The notes: a model not told the origin generated them from the letters alone. A stretch of 64,000 nucleotides of DNA from Sporosarcina psychrophila (GCF_001590685.1 NZ_CP014616.1:1611001-1675000); one strand, 5' to 3'. Counted from the stretch's first letter, positions 34,622 to 45,060 are shown. Program-made: numbers and translations.

Positions 34622-36133
34622 TTATTGTAACTCTGAAACTTTGACGAATGTATAACCTTCACTTTGCAAGTAAGCTAGAACTGCATCGAGACCATCCGCT
34701 GTCGATTGGTGAATATCGTGCATAAGAATAATGCTGCCATCTTTTGTCGCACCTTTTACATGTGCAAGAAGTTTGTCTGGATCACGGTGTTTCCAGTCAA
34801 GCGTATCTACATCCCATAGAACAACAGGTAAGTTTGTTTGGCTACGAACAGTTTTGTTAACTGCGCCATAAGGGGGCCTGAATGCAGTTACTTTCTGACC
34901 GGCGACATTTTCAATAATGGAAGACGTCTCGTTGATTTCACTGCGCACCTTTTCGACGTTTGCCTTTGTTAAATCAGGGTGGTTCCAGGTATGATTCCCA
35001 AGCTCGTGACCTGCTTCTTGTACTTTTTTTGCGATCTCCGGATAGTATTCAACCCGACTACCAAGCATGAAAAATGTTGCTTTTGCATCGTATTTATTTA
35101 ACGTCTCAAGAATTTGAATGGTCACTTTAGGATCGGGCCCATCATCGAATGTAAGGGCAATTTGTTTAATGCCATCATCGACTTCTTCTGTGGATCCTTC
35201 CGTTTCATCTTCAGTAGTATCACTATCGTTGTTGCCTTGATTTGTAGAGGATTCTGTATCGTTAGGAGGCGTAGCTGGATTTTCCTCCTTCACCGGATCT
35301 TTGGTAATCGTATTCTCATCAGTATCTTCAACTACTAATTGGAACTTTTCGGAAAGTAAGCTGTTTATATCACTCACTGGAATTACGATAATCGGCGGAC
35401 CGGCTGCTCCCGCTGCTAGTTCGTATTCATCGAAATAAAGAATAAGAGATTCATCCGTGATTGCGAAATTATCGAAGTTTGCCCAAATTGGTTCAGTCTG
35501 GAGATGCACTTCTTCCGGGAAAACGTGATCTGCAAGTAAAGGATCGTTGTAAATTGCTTCGCGTGCTAAAGTAGAAAGTTGTTCGAGATTTTTTGGATCA
35601 CGTCCAAAGAGGTCCGCAATTGTAAATGTTTCTCCTGTTTCAGGATTCAAATGGAATGATCGAATATCGGTTGTACCGTTTGCCCCGCCGGTTGAACTAC
35701 TGTTAACAAGAACAAACGAATAGTTTCCTGAATAATGGGAAAGGGTTTCAAAAGAAATGTTGAGCTCACCTGTGAATTTACTACCGTTTTTTTTGTTTTC
35801 TGCCATTGTAGTTAAATAGTTTTGTTTAGCTGTTGTTATGTATTTGGAAATAGCTTCATTGAATGGACTATGTAAACTTTGCGGATATTGAATGGCAAAT
35901 GGAATATATGTATCATTAGAAGTTTCCGTAATAATTTTAATACCTGGATAATGGGAGTCAATCGTATCGATTACGACCGAAGTTGAAGCCTTGTTCTTTT
36001 CAGGAAGCGAAGAAGCCTCGTTCTTAGTAGTTTGTGAAATTAAATAGATGGCCGATACAGTTAATGCGATGATAGCTATTGAAAATGTAATGTCAATCCA
36101 GGATGAACGACGTTTTCGGTGCATATTTTTCAT
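34622..36133 (-). CDS. PdaC-like polysaccharide deacetylase with DUF4163/DUF3298 domains
   Basis: 503 aa. N-terminal membrane anchor (residues 13-33), an extracytoplasmic region with DUF4163 and DUF3298 features (ITETSNDTYIPFAIQYPQ, NPETGETFTIADLFGRD), an acidic Thr/Ser/Glu/Asp linker (about 280-320), then a NodB deacetylase domain. All catalytic motifs are present: TFDDGPDP, GNHTWNHPDLT, FRPPYG, WDVDTLDW and LMHDIH. B. subtilis PdaC, with this architecture, deacetylates N-acetylmuramic acid in peptidoglycan. The start ATG 36133 has a weak upstream RBS (GGAGCC). Confidence 0.88.
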   Translation of the reverse strand: MKNMHRKRRSSWIDITFSIAIIALTVSAIYLISQTTKNEASSLPEKNKASTSVVIDTIDSHYPGIKIITETSNDTYIPFAIQYPQSLHSPFNEAISKYITTAKQNYLTTMAENKKNGSKFTGELNISFETLSHYSGNYSFVLVNSSSTGGANGTTDIRSFHLNPETGETFTIADLFGRDPKNLEQLSTLAREAIYNDPLLADHVFPEEVHLQTEPIWANFDNFAITDESLILYFDEYELAAGAAGPPIIVIPVSDINSLLSEKFQLVVEDTDENTITKDPVKEENPATPPNDTESSTNQGNNDSDTTEDETEGSTEEVDDGIKQIALTFDDGPDPKVTIQILETLNKYDAKATFFMLGSRVEYYPEIAKKVQEAGHELGNHTWNHPDLTKANVEKVRSEINETSSIIENVAGQKVTAFRPPYGAVNKTVRSQTNLPVVLWDVDTLDWKHRDPDKLLAHVKGATKDGSIILMHDIHQSTADGLDAVLAYLQSEGYTFVKVSELQ

Positions 36134-36369
36134 GTTGTAGGCTCCTTTACTGTTTATAAAAAGTTAGACGGATGAGTCTCGTTAATAGTTTCAAAAAGTT
36201 ATATATATATGTCGAAATCTATCATTAAACATACTTTTATAGTATACATGAAAAAAAGAAATGTACCAAGTATTGACATAAAATACGGGAAAACTAATTA
36301 ACCTTACTTAATAGAAGGGTAATTTGGGTATATATTGACTCGGAATAATTCTTGACCAACGTAGTTAAA

Positions 36370-36500
36370 GAAGCTTGCTACGTCCAGACTTCAGCGCCTA
36401 GAGGCTCGGGTCATGAGTCGCTCCTGCTGTGCGGTAAAAAATCGGCTTCGCCAGCTCGTCTTATGCCTGTCGCCTCTGAACAGGCGCTTGCGCTTTTGTC
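36370..36500. repeat. Dispersed intergenic repeat, copy 2
   Basis: Shares CAGCGCCTAG.GGCTCGGGTCAT and CTTATGCCTGTCG..AGGCGCTTGCGCTTTT blocks with 5700-5905. The 36134-36369 stretch before it is AT-rich with no recognised gene. The sequence after it (GTGATATAATATC) offers a possible promoter for trhO. Confidence 0.5.
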
Positions 36501-36634
36501 TATTTGTGATATAATATCAGCGTCCCGGATCTTGCAAATACGGGTTTGCTTTTGTATATTTACAATTATTTGTGAATAATCCGAGCCGGTTGTTGCTATA
36601 ACATGCAATTATAAAAACAAGGTGGTTGGAAAAA

Positions 36635-37609
36635 ATGGAAAAAAACGCATACCAGGTTCTTCTCTATTACAAATATGTAACGATTGAAGATCCTGAAACG
36701 TTAGCTGTTGAACATTTGGCGGCATGTAATGAAATAGGTTTAAAAGGTCGTATTATTTTAGGTACTGAAGGAATTAACGGTACATGTTCGGGAACCGTTG
36801 AACAGACGGAAGCGTACATGGACATGATGAAAAGCGATGATCGTTTCAAAGATATCGTTTACAAAATCGACGAAGCAGATGGACATACATTCAAAAAAAT
36901 GCATGTGCGCGCTCGTGAAGAAATCGTTAACTTGAGCTTACCTGATGATATAAACCCAAATGAATTAACGGGTAATTACTTAAGCCCTGAAGAGTTCTTC
37001 AAGCAGATGCAAGATGAAGATACAGTTGTCATTGATGCACGTAATGATTACGAATTCGATCTTGGACATTTCCGTGGAGCAGTTCGTCCAGAAATTGAAA
37101 ACTTCCGCGACCTGCCTGAGTGGATTCGCGACAACAAAGAACAGTTCGAAGGGAAGAAAATCCTGACGTATTGCACTGGTGGAATACGTTGTGAAAAATT
37201 CTCCGGTTGGCTTGTACGTGAAGGTTTTGAAGATGTTGGTCAATTGCACGGAGGAATCGTCACGTACGGAAAAGATCCTGTTGCCAAAGGTCAGCTTTGG
37301 GACGGACAATGTTACGTATTTGACGAGCGAATTGCGGTTCCAATCAATCAAGTGGAACATGTAATCGTCGGCCGTGATCATTTTGATGATACGCCGTGTG
37401 AACGCTACGTGAACTGTGCAAATCCGATATGTAACGCAAAAATCATTTGTTCTGAAGAAAATGAGCACTTGTATATGCGCAGTTGTACGGACGAATGTCG
37501 TACACACCCGCGGAACCGTTACTTCGTTGAGCATAACTTGACAGTAGAACAATATGACGAGCGTCTCGAAGCAATTGAACGTCGTAAAAATGAAATGCAA
37601 GCTATTTAA
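36635..37609 (+). CDS. trhO: tRNA uridine(34) hydroxylase TrhO (rhodanese family)
   Basis: 324 aa. An N-terminal acylphosphatase-like domain, a rhodanese domain (about 120-215; [16 protein letters not shown], catalytic Cys in [15 protein letters not shown]) and a C-terminal Cys-rich domain ([29 protein letters not shown]). Members hydroxylate U34 of tRNA on the way to 5-methoxyuridine in Gram-positive bacteria. ATG 36635 lies nine bases after AAGGTGG; TTG 36626 upstream overlaps the RBS region. Confidence 0.93.
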   Translation: MEKNAYQVLLYYKYVTIEDPETLAVEHLAACNEIGLKGRIILGTEGINGTCSGTVEQTEAYMDMMKSDDRFKDIVYKIDEADGHTFKKMHVRAREEIVNLSLPDDINPNELTGNYLSPEEFFKQMQDEDTVVIDARNDYEFDLGHFRGAVRPEIENFRDLPEWIRDNKEQFEGKKILTYCTGGIRCEKFSGWLVREGFEDVGQLHGGIVTYGKDPVAKGQLWDGQCYVFDERIAVPINQVEHVIVGRDHFDDTPCERYVNCANPICNAKIICSEENEHLYMRSCTDECRTHPRNRYFVEHNLTVEQYDERLEAIERRKNEMQAI

Positions 37610-37612
37610 ATG

Positions 37613-37651
37613 AAAAACGCCTAAACAGATTTATCTGTTTAGGCGTTTTTT
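37613..37651 (+). terminator. Terminator after trhO
   Basis: 17-bp stem AAAAACGCCTAAACAGA with its complement around TTTA, then a T run; usable from both sides. Confidence 0.92.
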
Positions 37652-37683
37652 GTTGGAAGTATAGAAAATATTTCGTCAGATTT

Positions 37684-38045
37684 TTATCGTAAATAATGGT
37701 GGCGATAAGAAATGTAATAAGCGATCAAAGCGGCAATCGGGATGGAAGAAGCAATCAATAAAGACAACATAAGCCGGAATTCTCCCTCGAAGATCAGGGC
37801 CAAAGCCATTGCCGCTAGGGCGATAGGAGTGAAAAGAAGTATGGCTGAAAGCGCATCTTTTACCGCTCTTCCAGTTATTACTGCTTCCCGCTCATCATTC
37901 GAATAAAATTCAGGCGAAATCATTTCCTTCATAATAAACCGACCGTCAGGACTGTTCTTTCTATGCTTATACTGCTGAAAACAAATGAGCCCTAATACAA
38001 TCCAAAAGGAAAGCGTGAAATAAGGACTTGGACTATTGTGTGATG
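37684..38045 (-). pseudogene. C-terminal part of a membrane protein truncated by a repeat element
   Basis: ATG 37932 would give 82 aa with two membrane segments, but it lacks an RBS, and the frame is open further upstream to 38045, where the family I element begins: HNSPSPYFTLSFWIVLGLI, then a basic stretch QQYKHRKN. The downstream part NDEREAVITGRAVKDA..IPIAALIAYYIS matches the layout of the intact neighbour at 38638-39120 (SDERAVQITHKAVSNA..IPIVGLLTYLIS). Most likely a paralog of that gene cut by the element. Confidence 0.6.
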
Positions 38046-38526
38046 TATATATGTTGAATTAAAGAATCCCATTGAATCTGCTGTGCTTCTCGATAATGAG
38101 AGAGTTGTAATTCGGGGTGTGGATTGTAGAACACTTGGCGCTTCGGCGACCCCTTTGCCGCGCCTGCGATAGGGTGTTCATTATTGAGAGAAATGTAATC
38201 TTGAGATGTATATGCCGAGATTGTAAGGTGATTATTACTTGATACTACCTATAGTCAAGAATGACGCACTCCAGGTTGCAGATTTCATCACAGATAATGA
38301 AGTGTGCTATCTCAAATAGACCATCCAGCGAAGACGCGACTTCGTGGTAGCCGGAGCGATAAGACTGAAAGCGGCCTCCTTTCTGGCTTATCGCGGGAGG
38401 CATCCACAAAGCGTCGAAGCGGTATTAGCAGGAACTCCAATTCACTCCAAGTATTAGGGCTTTTCAGTGGTCTCCCAAAAGACCTTGTAAAGCGCATACG
38501 CCGTATTCATTTGTTCAACATATATA
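38046..38526. mobile_element. Repeat family I element, copy B (481 bp)
   Basis: Perfect 13-bp terminal inverted repeats TATATATGTTGAA (38046-38058) and TTCAACATATATA (38514-38526). Homologous to copy A along its length but without the nested segment. Encodes no plausible protein; contains self-complementary arms. The rest of the gap to 38637 has no recognised feature. Confidence 0.75.
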
Positions 38527-38637
38527 GTTGAATCATAATAAAGGGTGCCCGATACATGAAGACTAAATGTAATAATCATCAAAACTCTAAGAGATTAGGC
38601 TATCGTTAAGCTTCTCATCTATAATCCCCACCATTCA

Positions 38638-39120
38638 TTACTTATGTTGCAGTACTTTAAATGAAATTAAATACGTCAGCAATCCAACTATAGGAATGGA
38701 GACTGTTGTAAAGAGTGGATACCAAATATAATCAACAAAATAATTTGGAATGAACATATAAGATCCAACAATAAAAAATGAGTAAACTAAAATAAAGACG
38801 AATGCATTACTGACTGCTTTATGTGTAATTTGAACAGCTCGTTCGTCTGAAACATCGTATTCTACGGCTAAGAATGCATTCAAAATAGAGTGTTTGTTTT
38901 TACGGACGAGAATAAATTGTATGGTATTTATGATGACAAATAAAATGACAATAATTATAAAAATAAACCCTGGCCATCGAGTGATAAAGACTTCAAACCC
39001 ATCAATATAGCCTCGGTCCATTTGAATAAATAGCTGCTCTACCCTTAAATAATCAAAAACCATTACCGCTAGAGATAACAGTAGCATAATCCTTAAAAAC
39101 ACTGTAATGTACATACTCAT
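38638..39120 (-). CDS. DUF2178-like membrane protein paired with an XRE regulator
   Basis: 160 aa with four predicted membrane segments and a conserved-looking cytoplasmic block AVEYDVSDERAVQITHKAVSNA between segments 2 and 3. I compare it with DUF2178-like proteins that sit behind short XRE regulators; the family name is tentative. Its ATG overlaps the regulator's stop by four bases (ATGA), so the two are coupled. Function unknown. Confidence 0.7.
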   Translation of the reverse strand: MSMYITVFLRIMLLLSLAVMVFDYLRVEQLFIQMDRGYIDGFEVFITRWPGFIFIIIVILFVIINTIQFILVRKNKHSILNAFLAVEYDVSDERAVQITHKAVSNAFVFILVYSFFIVGSYMFIPNYFVDYIWYPLFTTVSIPIVGLLTYLISFKVLQHK

Positions 39121-39323
39121 TTATTTTTCTCCTCTTTTGAAAAAATTCTCTCAATCGGCATTTCAAACACTTCTGCGATATTCATAGCTAATAGTAGGGA
39201 AGGGGTGTAGCTACCCTTTTCGAGCGAGACGATTGTCTGTCTTGTTACCCCAACCTTGTCGGCGAGATCACCTTGTGTCAAATTGAAACGCGCTCTTAAT
39301 TCCTTCACGCGGTTTGTAAGCAA
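39117..39323 (-). CDS. Short XRE family regulator
   Basis: 68 aa consisting only of a Cro/CI-type helix-turn-helix: VKELRARFNLTQGDLADKVGV, TRQTIVSLEKGSYTPSLLLA, IERIF. Coupled to the membrane protein gene downstream. Such short regulators typically bind their own promoter; a candidate operator lies at 39374-39397. The start ATG 39323 is behind GGAGG. Confidence 0.88.
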   Translation of the reverse strand: MLTNRVKELRARFNLTQGDLADKVGVTRQTIVSLEKGSYTPSLLLAMNIAEVFEMPIERIFSKEEKNK

Positions 39324-39373
39324 ATGGATTCCTCCTTGCTGAATGTTAAGTTGATTGTATAGTATGATATTCC

Positions 39374-39397
39374 TTTTGTAAAGTTAACCATACAAAA
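39374..39397. promoter_or_regulatory. Candidate operator upstream of the XRE/membrane pair
   Basis: Inverted repeat TTTTGTA / TACAAAA separated by 10 bases, 50 bases upstream of the XRE start, overlapping the expected promoter region. Confidence 0.4.
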
Positions 39398-39510
39398 AGG
39401 ATACTTTGCTTTACATATAGTAGGCTTAAATTGTCACTTACCCTCTTACTTATAAGCACGTCAAAGTGTTATACTAAGAACAGTCAATTGATATTGGAGG
39501 AACTATAGTT

Positions 39511-40338
39511 ATGCAGTGGAGAAATTTATATCGTGGATTCTTTATGGGGATTAGCGATCTTATTCCTGGTGTGAGCGGAGGAAGAATTGCGTTCATTTTG
39601 GGTATTTATGATGAATTACTAGCATCGATTAACGGGTTTTTCAGCCGTAATTGGAAAAAACATATTGGGTTTTTATTGCCATTAAGTATTGGAATCGGTA
39701 CTACACTTTTACTCTTCAGCAGGGTAATCGAATACTTACTTAAAAATCAGCCTGCGCCAACTCAGTATTTCTTTATGGGGCTTGTCGTCGGCGTACTACC
39801 TTTTATTACAAAGCAAGCAGGTGTGAAAAGAAATTTTACATGGCAACATTTCATAGTCATTCTATTAGTTGGAGGAGCACTCGCTTCACTGGCATTCATT
39901 AAACCACAAGATACAGCGGTCATTACATCTCTGACTGCCTCCAATACGATTGGACTCTTTTTCGCTGGATGGGCGGGAAGTATCGCCATGTTATTGCCGG
40001 GTATTAGCGGTTCATTCATTTTGCTGGTTTTGGGCGTTTACTCGACGGCAATTGGTGCATTATCAAACTTTAATTTATCAATTATCGCTGTTATCGGTGC
40101 AGGAATCATTGTGGGGTTCATCGTCAGCAACAAAGCAATCAGTTATTTGCTGAAGCATTTTAAGTACATCATGTTTGCTGTGATTATCGGACTTATTGTA
40201 GGTTCGTTATTCGTCATCTATCCCGGGATTCCTGAAAGTGGAACACCGTTTGTCATGAGTGTCATTGCGTTCTTTACAGGTCTCGTCGTCGCGAATATGT
40301 TCAGTTCACAGAACAAAACATCAATCGTTAATAAGTAG
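39511..40338 (+). CDS. DUF368 membrane protein (PopT-type polyprenyl-phosphate transporter)
   Basis: 275 aa with about eight membrane segments. DUF368 signatures: DLIPGVSGGRIAFILGIYDE at the N terminus and LLPGISGSFILLVLGVYS in the middle, an internal repeat of the PG(V/I)SG(G/S) loop. DUF368 proteins (PopT) have recently been shown to recycle undecaprenyl phosphate across the membrane for wall synthesis. RBS TGGAGGA. Monocistronic with its own terminator. Confidence 0.9.
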   Translation: MQWRNLYRGFFMGISDLIPGVSGGRIAFILGIYDELLASINGFFSRNWKKHIGFLLPLSIGIGTTLLLFSRVIEYLLKNQPAPTQYFFMGLVVGVLPFITKQAGVKRNFTWQHFIVILLVGGALASLAFIKPQDTAVITSLTASNTIGLFFAGWAGSIAMLLPGISGSFILLVLGVYSTAIGALSNFNLSIIAVIGAGIIVGFIVSNKAISYLLKHFKYIMFAVIIGLIVGSLFVIYPGIPESGTPFVMSVIAFFTGLVVANMFSSQNKTSIVNK

Positions 40339-40340
40339 TG

Positions 40341-40391
40341 AAAAGTGCCACATCTGAAACGGATTGAACCGTTTCTGGATGTGGCACTTTT
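40341..40391 (+). terminator. Terminator after the DUF368 gene
   Basis: AAAAGTGCCACATC / GATGTGGCACTTTT stem with an inner GAAACGG / CCGTTTC stem. Confidence 0.88.
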
Positions 40392-40463
40392 CATATTGAC
40401 CGTCATTATAACTTCCCTCCTCGCATACTATGGATAAAACATGCCCTGACTGGAGGGAAATTG

Positions 40464-42359
40464 ATGGATATATTAAACAAAGTAAGAAATTTCCGAGAAG
40501 AAGAAAACAGACTTAAGTGGGAAGGCACGTTTGCTGAGTACCTAGCCATAGTGAAGGACAGAAAAGAAGTCGCACAAACAGCACATTCACGTGTTTATAA
40601 TATGATTAAAAGCTCTGGATTAGTGGAGAAAGATGGTAACAGGCTCTATCAATTTTTTGGAGAAGAGATTTTTGGACTTGAAGAGTCAATTGAAAGGCTT
40701 GTGGAAGAATACTTTCATCCCGCAGCTAAAAGACTAGAGGTTCGTAAACGGATTTTGTTGTTGATGGGACCAGTGAGTGGTGGTAAATCTACAATCGTGA
40801 CTTTATTGAAACGCGGACTTGAGAACTATTCTAAAACAGACGAGGGTGCGGTTTACGCCATCAAAGGCTGTCCAATGCATGAAGATCCGTTACATTTAAT
40901 CCCGCAGCATTTACGCAAAGATTTTTTAGAGGGGTATGGTATTCGTATTGAAGGAAGCCTGTCGCCGTTAAATTCTATGCGACTTGAACAAGAATACGAT
41001 GGTGAAATTGAAAATGTACTGGTAGAACGAATCTTTTTCTCGGAAGACAAACGTGTCGGTATTGGAACATTTACACCTTCCGATCCAAAATCACAGGATA
41101 TTGCGGATTTAACGGGAAGTATCGACTTTTCTACAATTGCCGAATTTGGTTCCGAATCGGATCCGCGTGCTTATCGCTTTGACGGTGAATTGAATAAAGC
41201 AAACAGAGGCATGATGGAATTTCAGGAAATGCTGAAGCTGGATGAGAAGTTTCTATGGCATTTATTATCGCTGACCCAGGAAGGTAACTTTAAGGCGGGC
41301 AGGTTCGCGTTGATTAGCGCAGATGAACTAATTGTCGCGCATACCAACGAAACAGAGTACCGATCTTTTATTGCCAATAAAAAAAATGAGGCTCTTCACT
41401 CAAGAATTATTGTAATGCCGATTCCTTATAATCTAAAAGTTAGCCAAGAAGAGTGTATTTACGAAAAAATGATTAAAGAAAGTGATATGACGCATGTTCA
41501 TATTGCTCCACATGCATTTAAGGTAGCTGCGATATTTTCAGTGTTGACACGTCTGGAAGATTCTAAGAAACAAGGAATCGATGTTGTAAAGAAAATGCGT
41601 CTTTACGACGGGGAAAGTGTTGAAGGATTTAATCAAATGGATGTAGAGGAATTGAAGAAGGAGTTTCCGAATGAAGGAATGAACGGCATTGATCCACGTT
41701 ATGTCATCAACCGAATTTCATCGGCTATCATTCGAAAAGAAGTTTCTTCAATTAATGCACTAGATGTCTTACGTTCTTTGAAAGATGGGCTAGACCAGCA
41801 TGCTTCCATTTCACAAGCAGACCGTGAAAAGTATATGAACTATATTGCAATCGCAAGAAAAGAATTTGATGAAATTGCAAAGAAAGAAGTACAAAAAGCA
41901 TTCGTTTATTCATATGAAGAGTCCGCGGTATCGATGATGGATAACTACCTCGATAATGTTGAAGCCTATTGCAATAAAAACAAATTGCGAGATTTTTTAA
42001 CAGGAGAAGAAATGAATCCGGACGAAAAATTGATGCGTTCCATTGAAGAACAAATTGGTATTTCGGAAAATGCTAAAAAAGCTTTTCGAGAGGAAATTCT
42101 CATTCGACTTTCCGCTTATGCAAGGAAAGGAAAGCGTTTTGACTATAATTCCCATGAGCGTTTGCGAGAAGCCATTCAAAAGAAACTGTTTTCAGATTTA
42201 AAAGATGTTGTCAAAATTACGACTTCATCCAAAACTCCAGACGAATCGCATCTTAAAAAGGTGAATGAAGTCATCGCACGACTTATCGATGAGTATGGTT
42301 ATAATTCAATTTCGGCAAATGAATTGTTGCGCTATGTTGGAAGTCTACTAAATCGATAA
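40464..42359 (+). CDS. prkA: PrkA serine protein kinase / AAA+ protein
   Basis: 631 aa, exactly the length recalled for B. subtilis PrkA. N-terminal AAA+ domain with Walker A GPVSGGKSTIVTLLKRG (about residue 103) and the PrkA-specific continuation YAIKGCPMHEDPLHLIP; C-terminal kinase-like domain. In Bacillus it acts during sporulation; E. coli YeaG is the stress homologue. Start ATG 40464 six bases after GGAGGG (TTG 40461 precedes it). First gene of prkA-yhbH-spoVR. Confidence 0.96.
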   Translation: MDILNKVRNFREEENRLKWEGTFAEYLAIVKDRKEVAQTAHSRVYNMIKSSGLVEKDGNRLYQFFGEEIFGLEESIERLVEEYFHPAAKRLEVRKRILLLMGPVSGGKSTIVTLLKRGLENYSKTDEGAVYAIKGCPMHEDPLHLIPQHLRKDFLEGYGIRIEGSLSPLNSMRLEQEYDGEIENVLVERIFFSEDKRVGIGTFTPSDPKSQDIADLTGSIDFSTIAEFGSESDPRAYRFDGELNKANRGMMEFQEMLKLDEKFLWHLLSLTQEGNFKAGRFALISADELIVAHTNETEYRSFIANKKNEALHSRIIVMPIPYNLKVSQEECIYEKMIKESDMTHVHIAPHAFKVAAIFSVLTRLEDSKKQGIDVVKKMRLYDGESVEGFNQMDVEELKKEFPNEGMNGIDPRYVINRISSAIIRKEVSSINALDVLRSLKDGLDQHASISQADREKYMNYIAIARKEFDEIAKKEVQKAFVYSYEESAVSMMDNYLDNVEAYCNKNKLRDFLTGEEMNPDEKLMRSIEEQIGISENAKKAFREEILIRLSAYARKGKRFDYNSHERLREAIQKKLFSDLKDVVKITTSSKTPDESHLKKVNEVIARLIDEYGYNSISANELLRYVGSLLNR

Positions 42360-42451
42360 ATGCTGGAAGATAAAAGAACAAGACTGATGAAGTATTGGTC
42401 TTGTTTTTTTCTAAAAATCACAAGCATACATTGGCTAAAAGATGGGTGTGG

Positions 42452-43624
42452 ATGAAGATGAGTGAAAAAGACAATGAACATTTTGCTATCTCACAAGAAA
42501 ACTGGTCTCTTCACCGAAAGGGCCATCAAGATCAGCAACGTCACTTAGATAAAGTGAAAGAAGCTATTCAAAATAACTTGCCTGATTTAATCAGTGAGGA
42601 AAGTATTATTTTGTCAAAAGGTAAGGACGTTATTAAAATCCCCATACGTTCGCTAGATGAATATAAAATTCGATACAATCATGACAAATCAAAGCATGTA
42701 GGGCAAGGAAATGGAGATAGCCAAGTAGGTGATGTGGTTGCGAAAGATGGATCGCAGGGGAAAAGTGGGCCAGGGACAGGGAAACAAGCCGGGGATCAAG
42801 CGGGGGAAGACTATTATGAAGCAGAAGTCTCGATTGCTGAATTAGAGGATGCCTTGTTTAAAGAAATGGAATTACCGGATTTGGAACAAAAAGAGCAGGC
42901 CGAAAACACGGCTGAAAAAATTGAGTTTAATGATATCCGAAAAAAAGGACTTATCGGAAATATTGATAAAAAACGCACGATTTTAACTGCTATTAAAAGG
43001 AATGCCATCAAAGGGAAAGCTGAAATCGCACCCTTTCACAATGATGATTTACGATTTAAAACATGGGATGATGTGAAAAAACCTGAATCTAAAGCAGTAG
43101 TTCTTGCCATGATGGATACGAGTGCATCAATGGGTAATTTCGAAAAAATGATGGCGAGAAGTTTTTTCTTTTGGATGGCTAATTTTTTGCGCACGAAATA
43201 TGAAACAGTTGAATTTGAATTTATTGCGCATCATACAGAAGCAAAAGTGGTAACTGAAGAGGACTTTTTCTCGAAAGGGGAAAGTGGGGGTACTATTTGT
43301 TCATCTGCGTATATAAAAGCACTTGAGTTGATTGAAAATAAATACAATCCTGTACGCTATAATATCTATCCGTTTCACTTTTCTGACGGAGAAAATATGT
43401 CATCTGATAATGAAAAATGTATAAAGCTTGTTCAAGAACTTATGGCTGTTTCCAATATGTTTGGTTACGGTGAGGTAAATGCCTATAATCGTTTTTCAAC
43501 AATGATGTCCTCATTTAAAAAAATCGATGATCCGAAATTCCGTCATTATATATTGAAAGAAAAACGAGATGTTTACTTTGCGCTTAAAAGCTTCTTCCAT
43601 AAAAACTTGGAGGGATTCGATTGA
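42452..43624 (+). CDS. yhbH: Sporulation protein YhbH (DUF444)
   Basis: 390 aa. The N-terminal block [20 protein letters not shown] and [13 protein letters not shown] match YhbH; the C-terminal half is a von Willebrand A-like fold with the metal site DTSASMG (MIDAS). ATG 42452 or 42458 are the likely starts; the frame opens upstream at 42395 but without an RBS. Its stop overlaps the spoVR start. Partner of PrkA, as YeaH is of YeaG in E. coli. Confidence 0.94.
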   Translation: MKMSEKDNEHFAISQENWSLHRKGHQDQQRHLDKVKEAIQNNLPDLISEESIILSKGKDVIKIPIRSLDEYKIRYNHDKSKHVGQGNGDSQVGDVVAKDGSQGKSGPGTGKQAGDQAGEDYYEAEVSIAELEDALFKEMELPDLEQKEQAENTAEKIEFNDIRKKGLIGNIDKKRTILTAIKRNAIKGKAEIAPFHNDDLRFKTWDDVKKPESKAVVLAMMDTSASMGNFEKMMARSFFFWMANFLRTKYETVEFEFIAHHTEAKVVTEEDFFSKGESGGTICSSAYIKALELIENKYNPVRYNIYPFHFSDGENMSSDNEKCIKLVQELMAVSNMFGYGEVNAYNRFSTMMSSFKKIDDPKFRHYILKEKRDVYFALKSFFHKNLEGFD

Positions 43625-45030
43625 CGGAAATAAAAGCGCTTCACCGTGCGATTGATGAAATCACAGAAATCGCAACTGGATTTGGTCTCGACTATTATCC
43701 CATGCGGTATGAAATTTGCCCTGCCGATATAATTTACACATTTGGTGCGTATGGGATGCCAACCCGTTTTACTCATTGGAGTTTTGGAAAACAATTTCAT
43801 AAAATGAAGTTGCAATATGATCTTGGTTTGAGTCAAATCTATGAGTTAGTCATTAATTCAAATCCTTGTTATGCGTTTTTGCTGGATACGAACAGCCTTA
43901 TTCAAAACAAACTTATTGTTGCCCATGTTCTTGCCCATTGTGATTTTTTCAAAAATAATGTTCGATTCTCTAACACAAGAAAAGATATGGTAGAGAGTAT
44001 GACTGCAACGGCTGAGCGCATTGCGAATTATGAAATGATCCATGGTAAAGATGAGGTAGAACGTTTTTTAGATGCTGTATTAGCCATTCAGGAACATATT
44101 GATCCTTCTATACTAAGGCCTCAACGGCCAGCTGATGATTTGGATGAGGAAAGTGTTGAAGAAGAAATTATACGGAAAACGCCTTACGATGATTTATGGA
44201 ATTTGGATAGAAAAGCGGCAGAGAAGAAAGTAACAACACCAAAGGGAAAGAAAGTACCTCAAAATCAGGAAAAAGATCTTTTGCTATTCATTTTGGAGTA
44301 TAGTCGTGAACTGGAAGAATGGCAACGTGATATATTAACGATGATGCGAGAGGAAATGCTCTACTTTTGGCCACAGCTTGAAACGAAAATTATGAATGAG
44401 GGCTGGGCATCATTTTGGCATCAACGTATTTTGAGGGAAATGGATTTAACCTCAGATGAAACAATCGAATTTGCTACATTGAATGCGAATGTTATCCAGC
44501 CTTCGAAAACCTCGATTAATCCCTATTATCTAGGATTGAAAATTTACGAGGATATTGAAAAGAGATACAATAATCCGACGGAGAAATTGAGAAGGTTAGG
44601 GGTCCAGCCTAACACGGGTATAGAAAAAATCTTTGAAGTGAGAGAAATTGAATCGGATATATCCTTTATCCGCAACTATGTCACCAAAGAGTTAGTTCAA
44701 CAGGAAGATTTATATCTCTTTGAAAAAAAGGGCGGCAACTATCAAATTACTACTAAAGATTATGAAAATGTAAGAAATCAACTAGTATCCATGCGTGTAA
44801 ACGGTGGTTTTCCATATATCGTAGTTGAAAATGGGGATTACTTGCGCAACGGAGAACTGTATTTGGTGCATAAATACGAGGGGACCGAGCTGGATCTTAA
44901 GTATTTAGAAAGTGTGCTTCCTTATATTTATCAATTATGGGGACGGATTGTACATCTAGAAACGTATGTAGAGAATTTGCAAGTCGTCTATTCATATGAT
45001 CGGAACAAGGTATATCGACGGTATGTTTAA
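43621..45030 (+). CDS. spoVR: SpoVR family protein
   Basis: 469 aa, needed for spore cortex formation in B. subtilis; E. coli YcgB is the relative. Diagnostic blocks: [54 protein letters not shown] and [13 protein letters not shown]. Starts at TTG 43621 overlapping the yhbH stop by four bases, so translation is coupled. Last gene of the operon. Confidence 0.95.
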   Translation: MTEIKALHRAIDEITEIATGFGLDYYPMRYEICPADIIYTFGAYGMPTRFTHWSFGKQFHKMKLQYDLGLSQIYELVINSNPCYAFLLDTNSLIQNKLIVAHVLAHCDFFKNNVRFSNTRKDMVESMTATAERIANYEMIHGKDEVERFLDAVLAIQEHIDPSILRPQRPADDLDEESVEEEIIRKTPYDDLWNLDRKAAEKKVTTPKGKKVPQNQEKDLLLFILEYSRELEEWQRDILTMMREEMLYFWPQLETKIMNEGWASFWHQRILREMDLTSDETIEFATLNANVIQPSKTSINPYYLGLKIYEDIEKRYNNPTEKLRRLGVQPNTGIEKIFEVREIESDISFIRNYVTKELVQQEDLYLFEKKGGNYQITTKDYENVRNQLVSMRVNGGFPYIVVENGDYLRNGELYLVHKYEGTELDLKYLESVLPYIYQLWGRIVHLETYVENLQVVYSYDRNKVYRRYV

Positions 45031-45060
45031 GTGATAACCAGTAGTTAGAAGTAGTATTAT

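Noticed and set aside
38304..38531. Reading frames on both strands in element copy B
   Set aside because: They arise from the palindromic arms of the element, lack RBSs and are not shared with copy A in frame.
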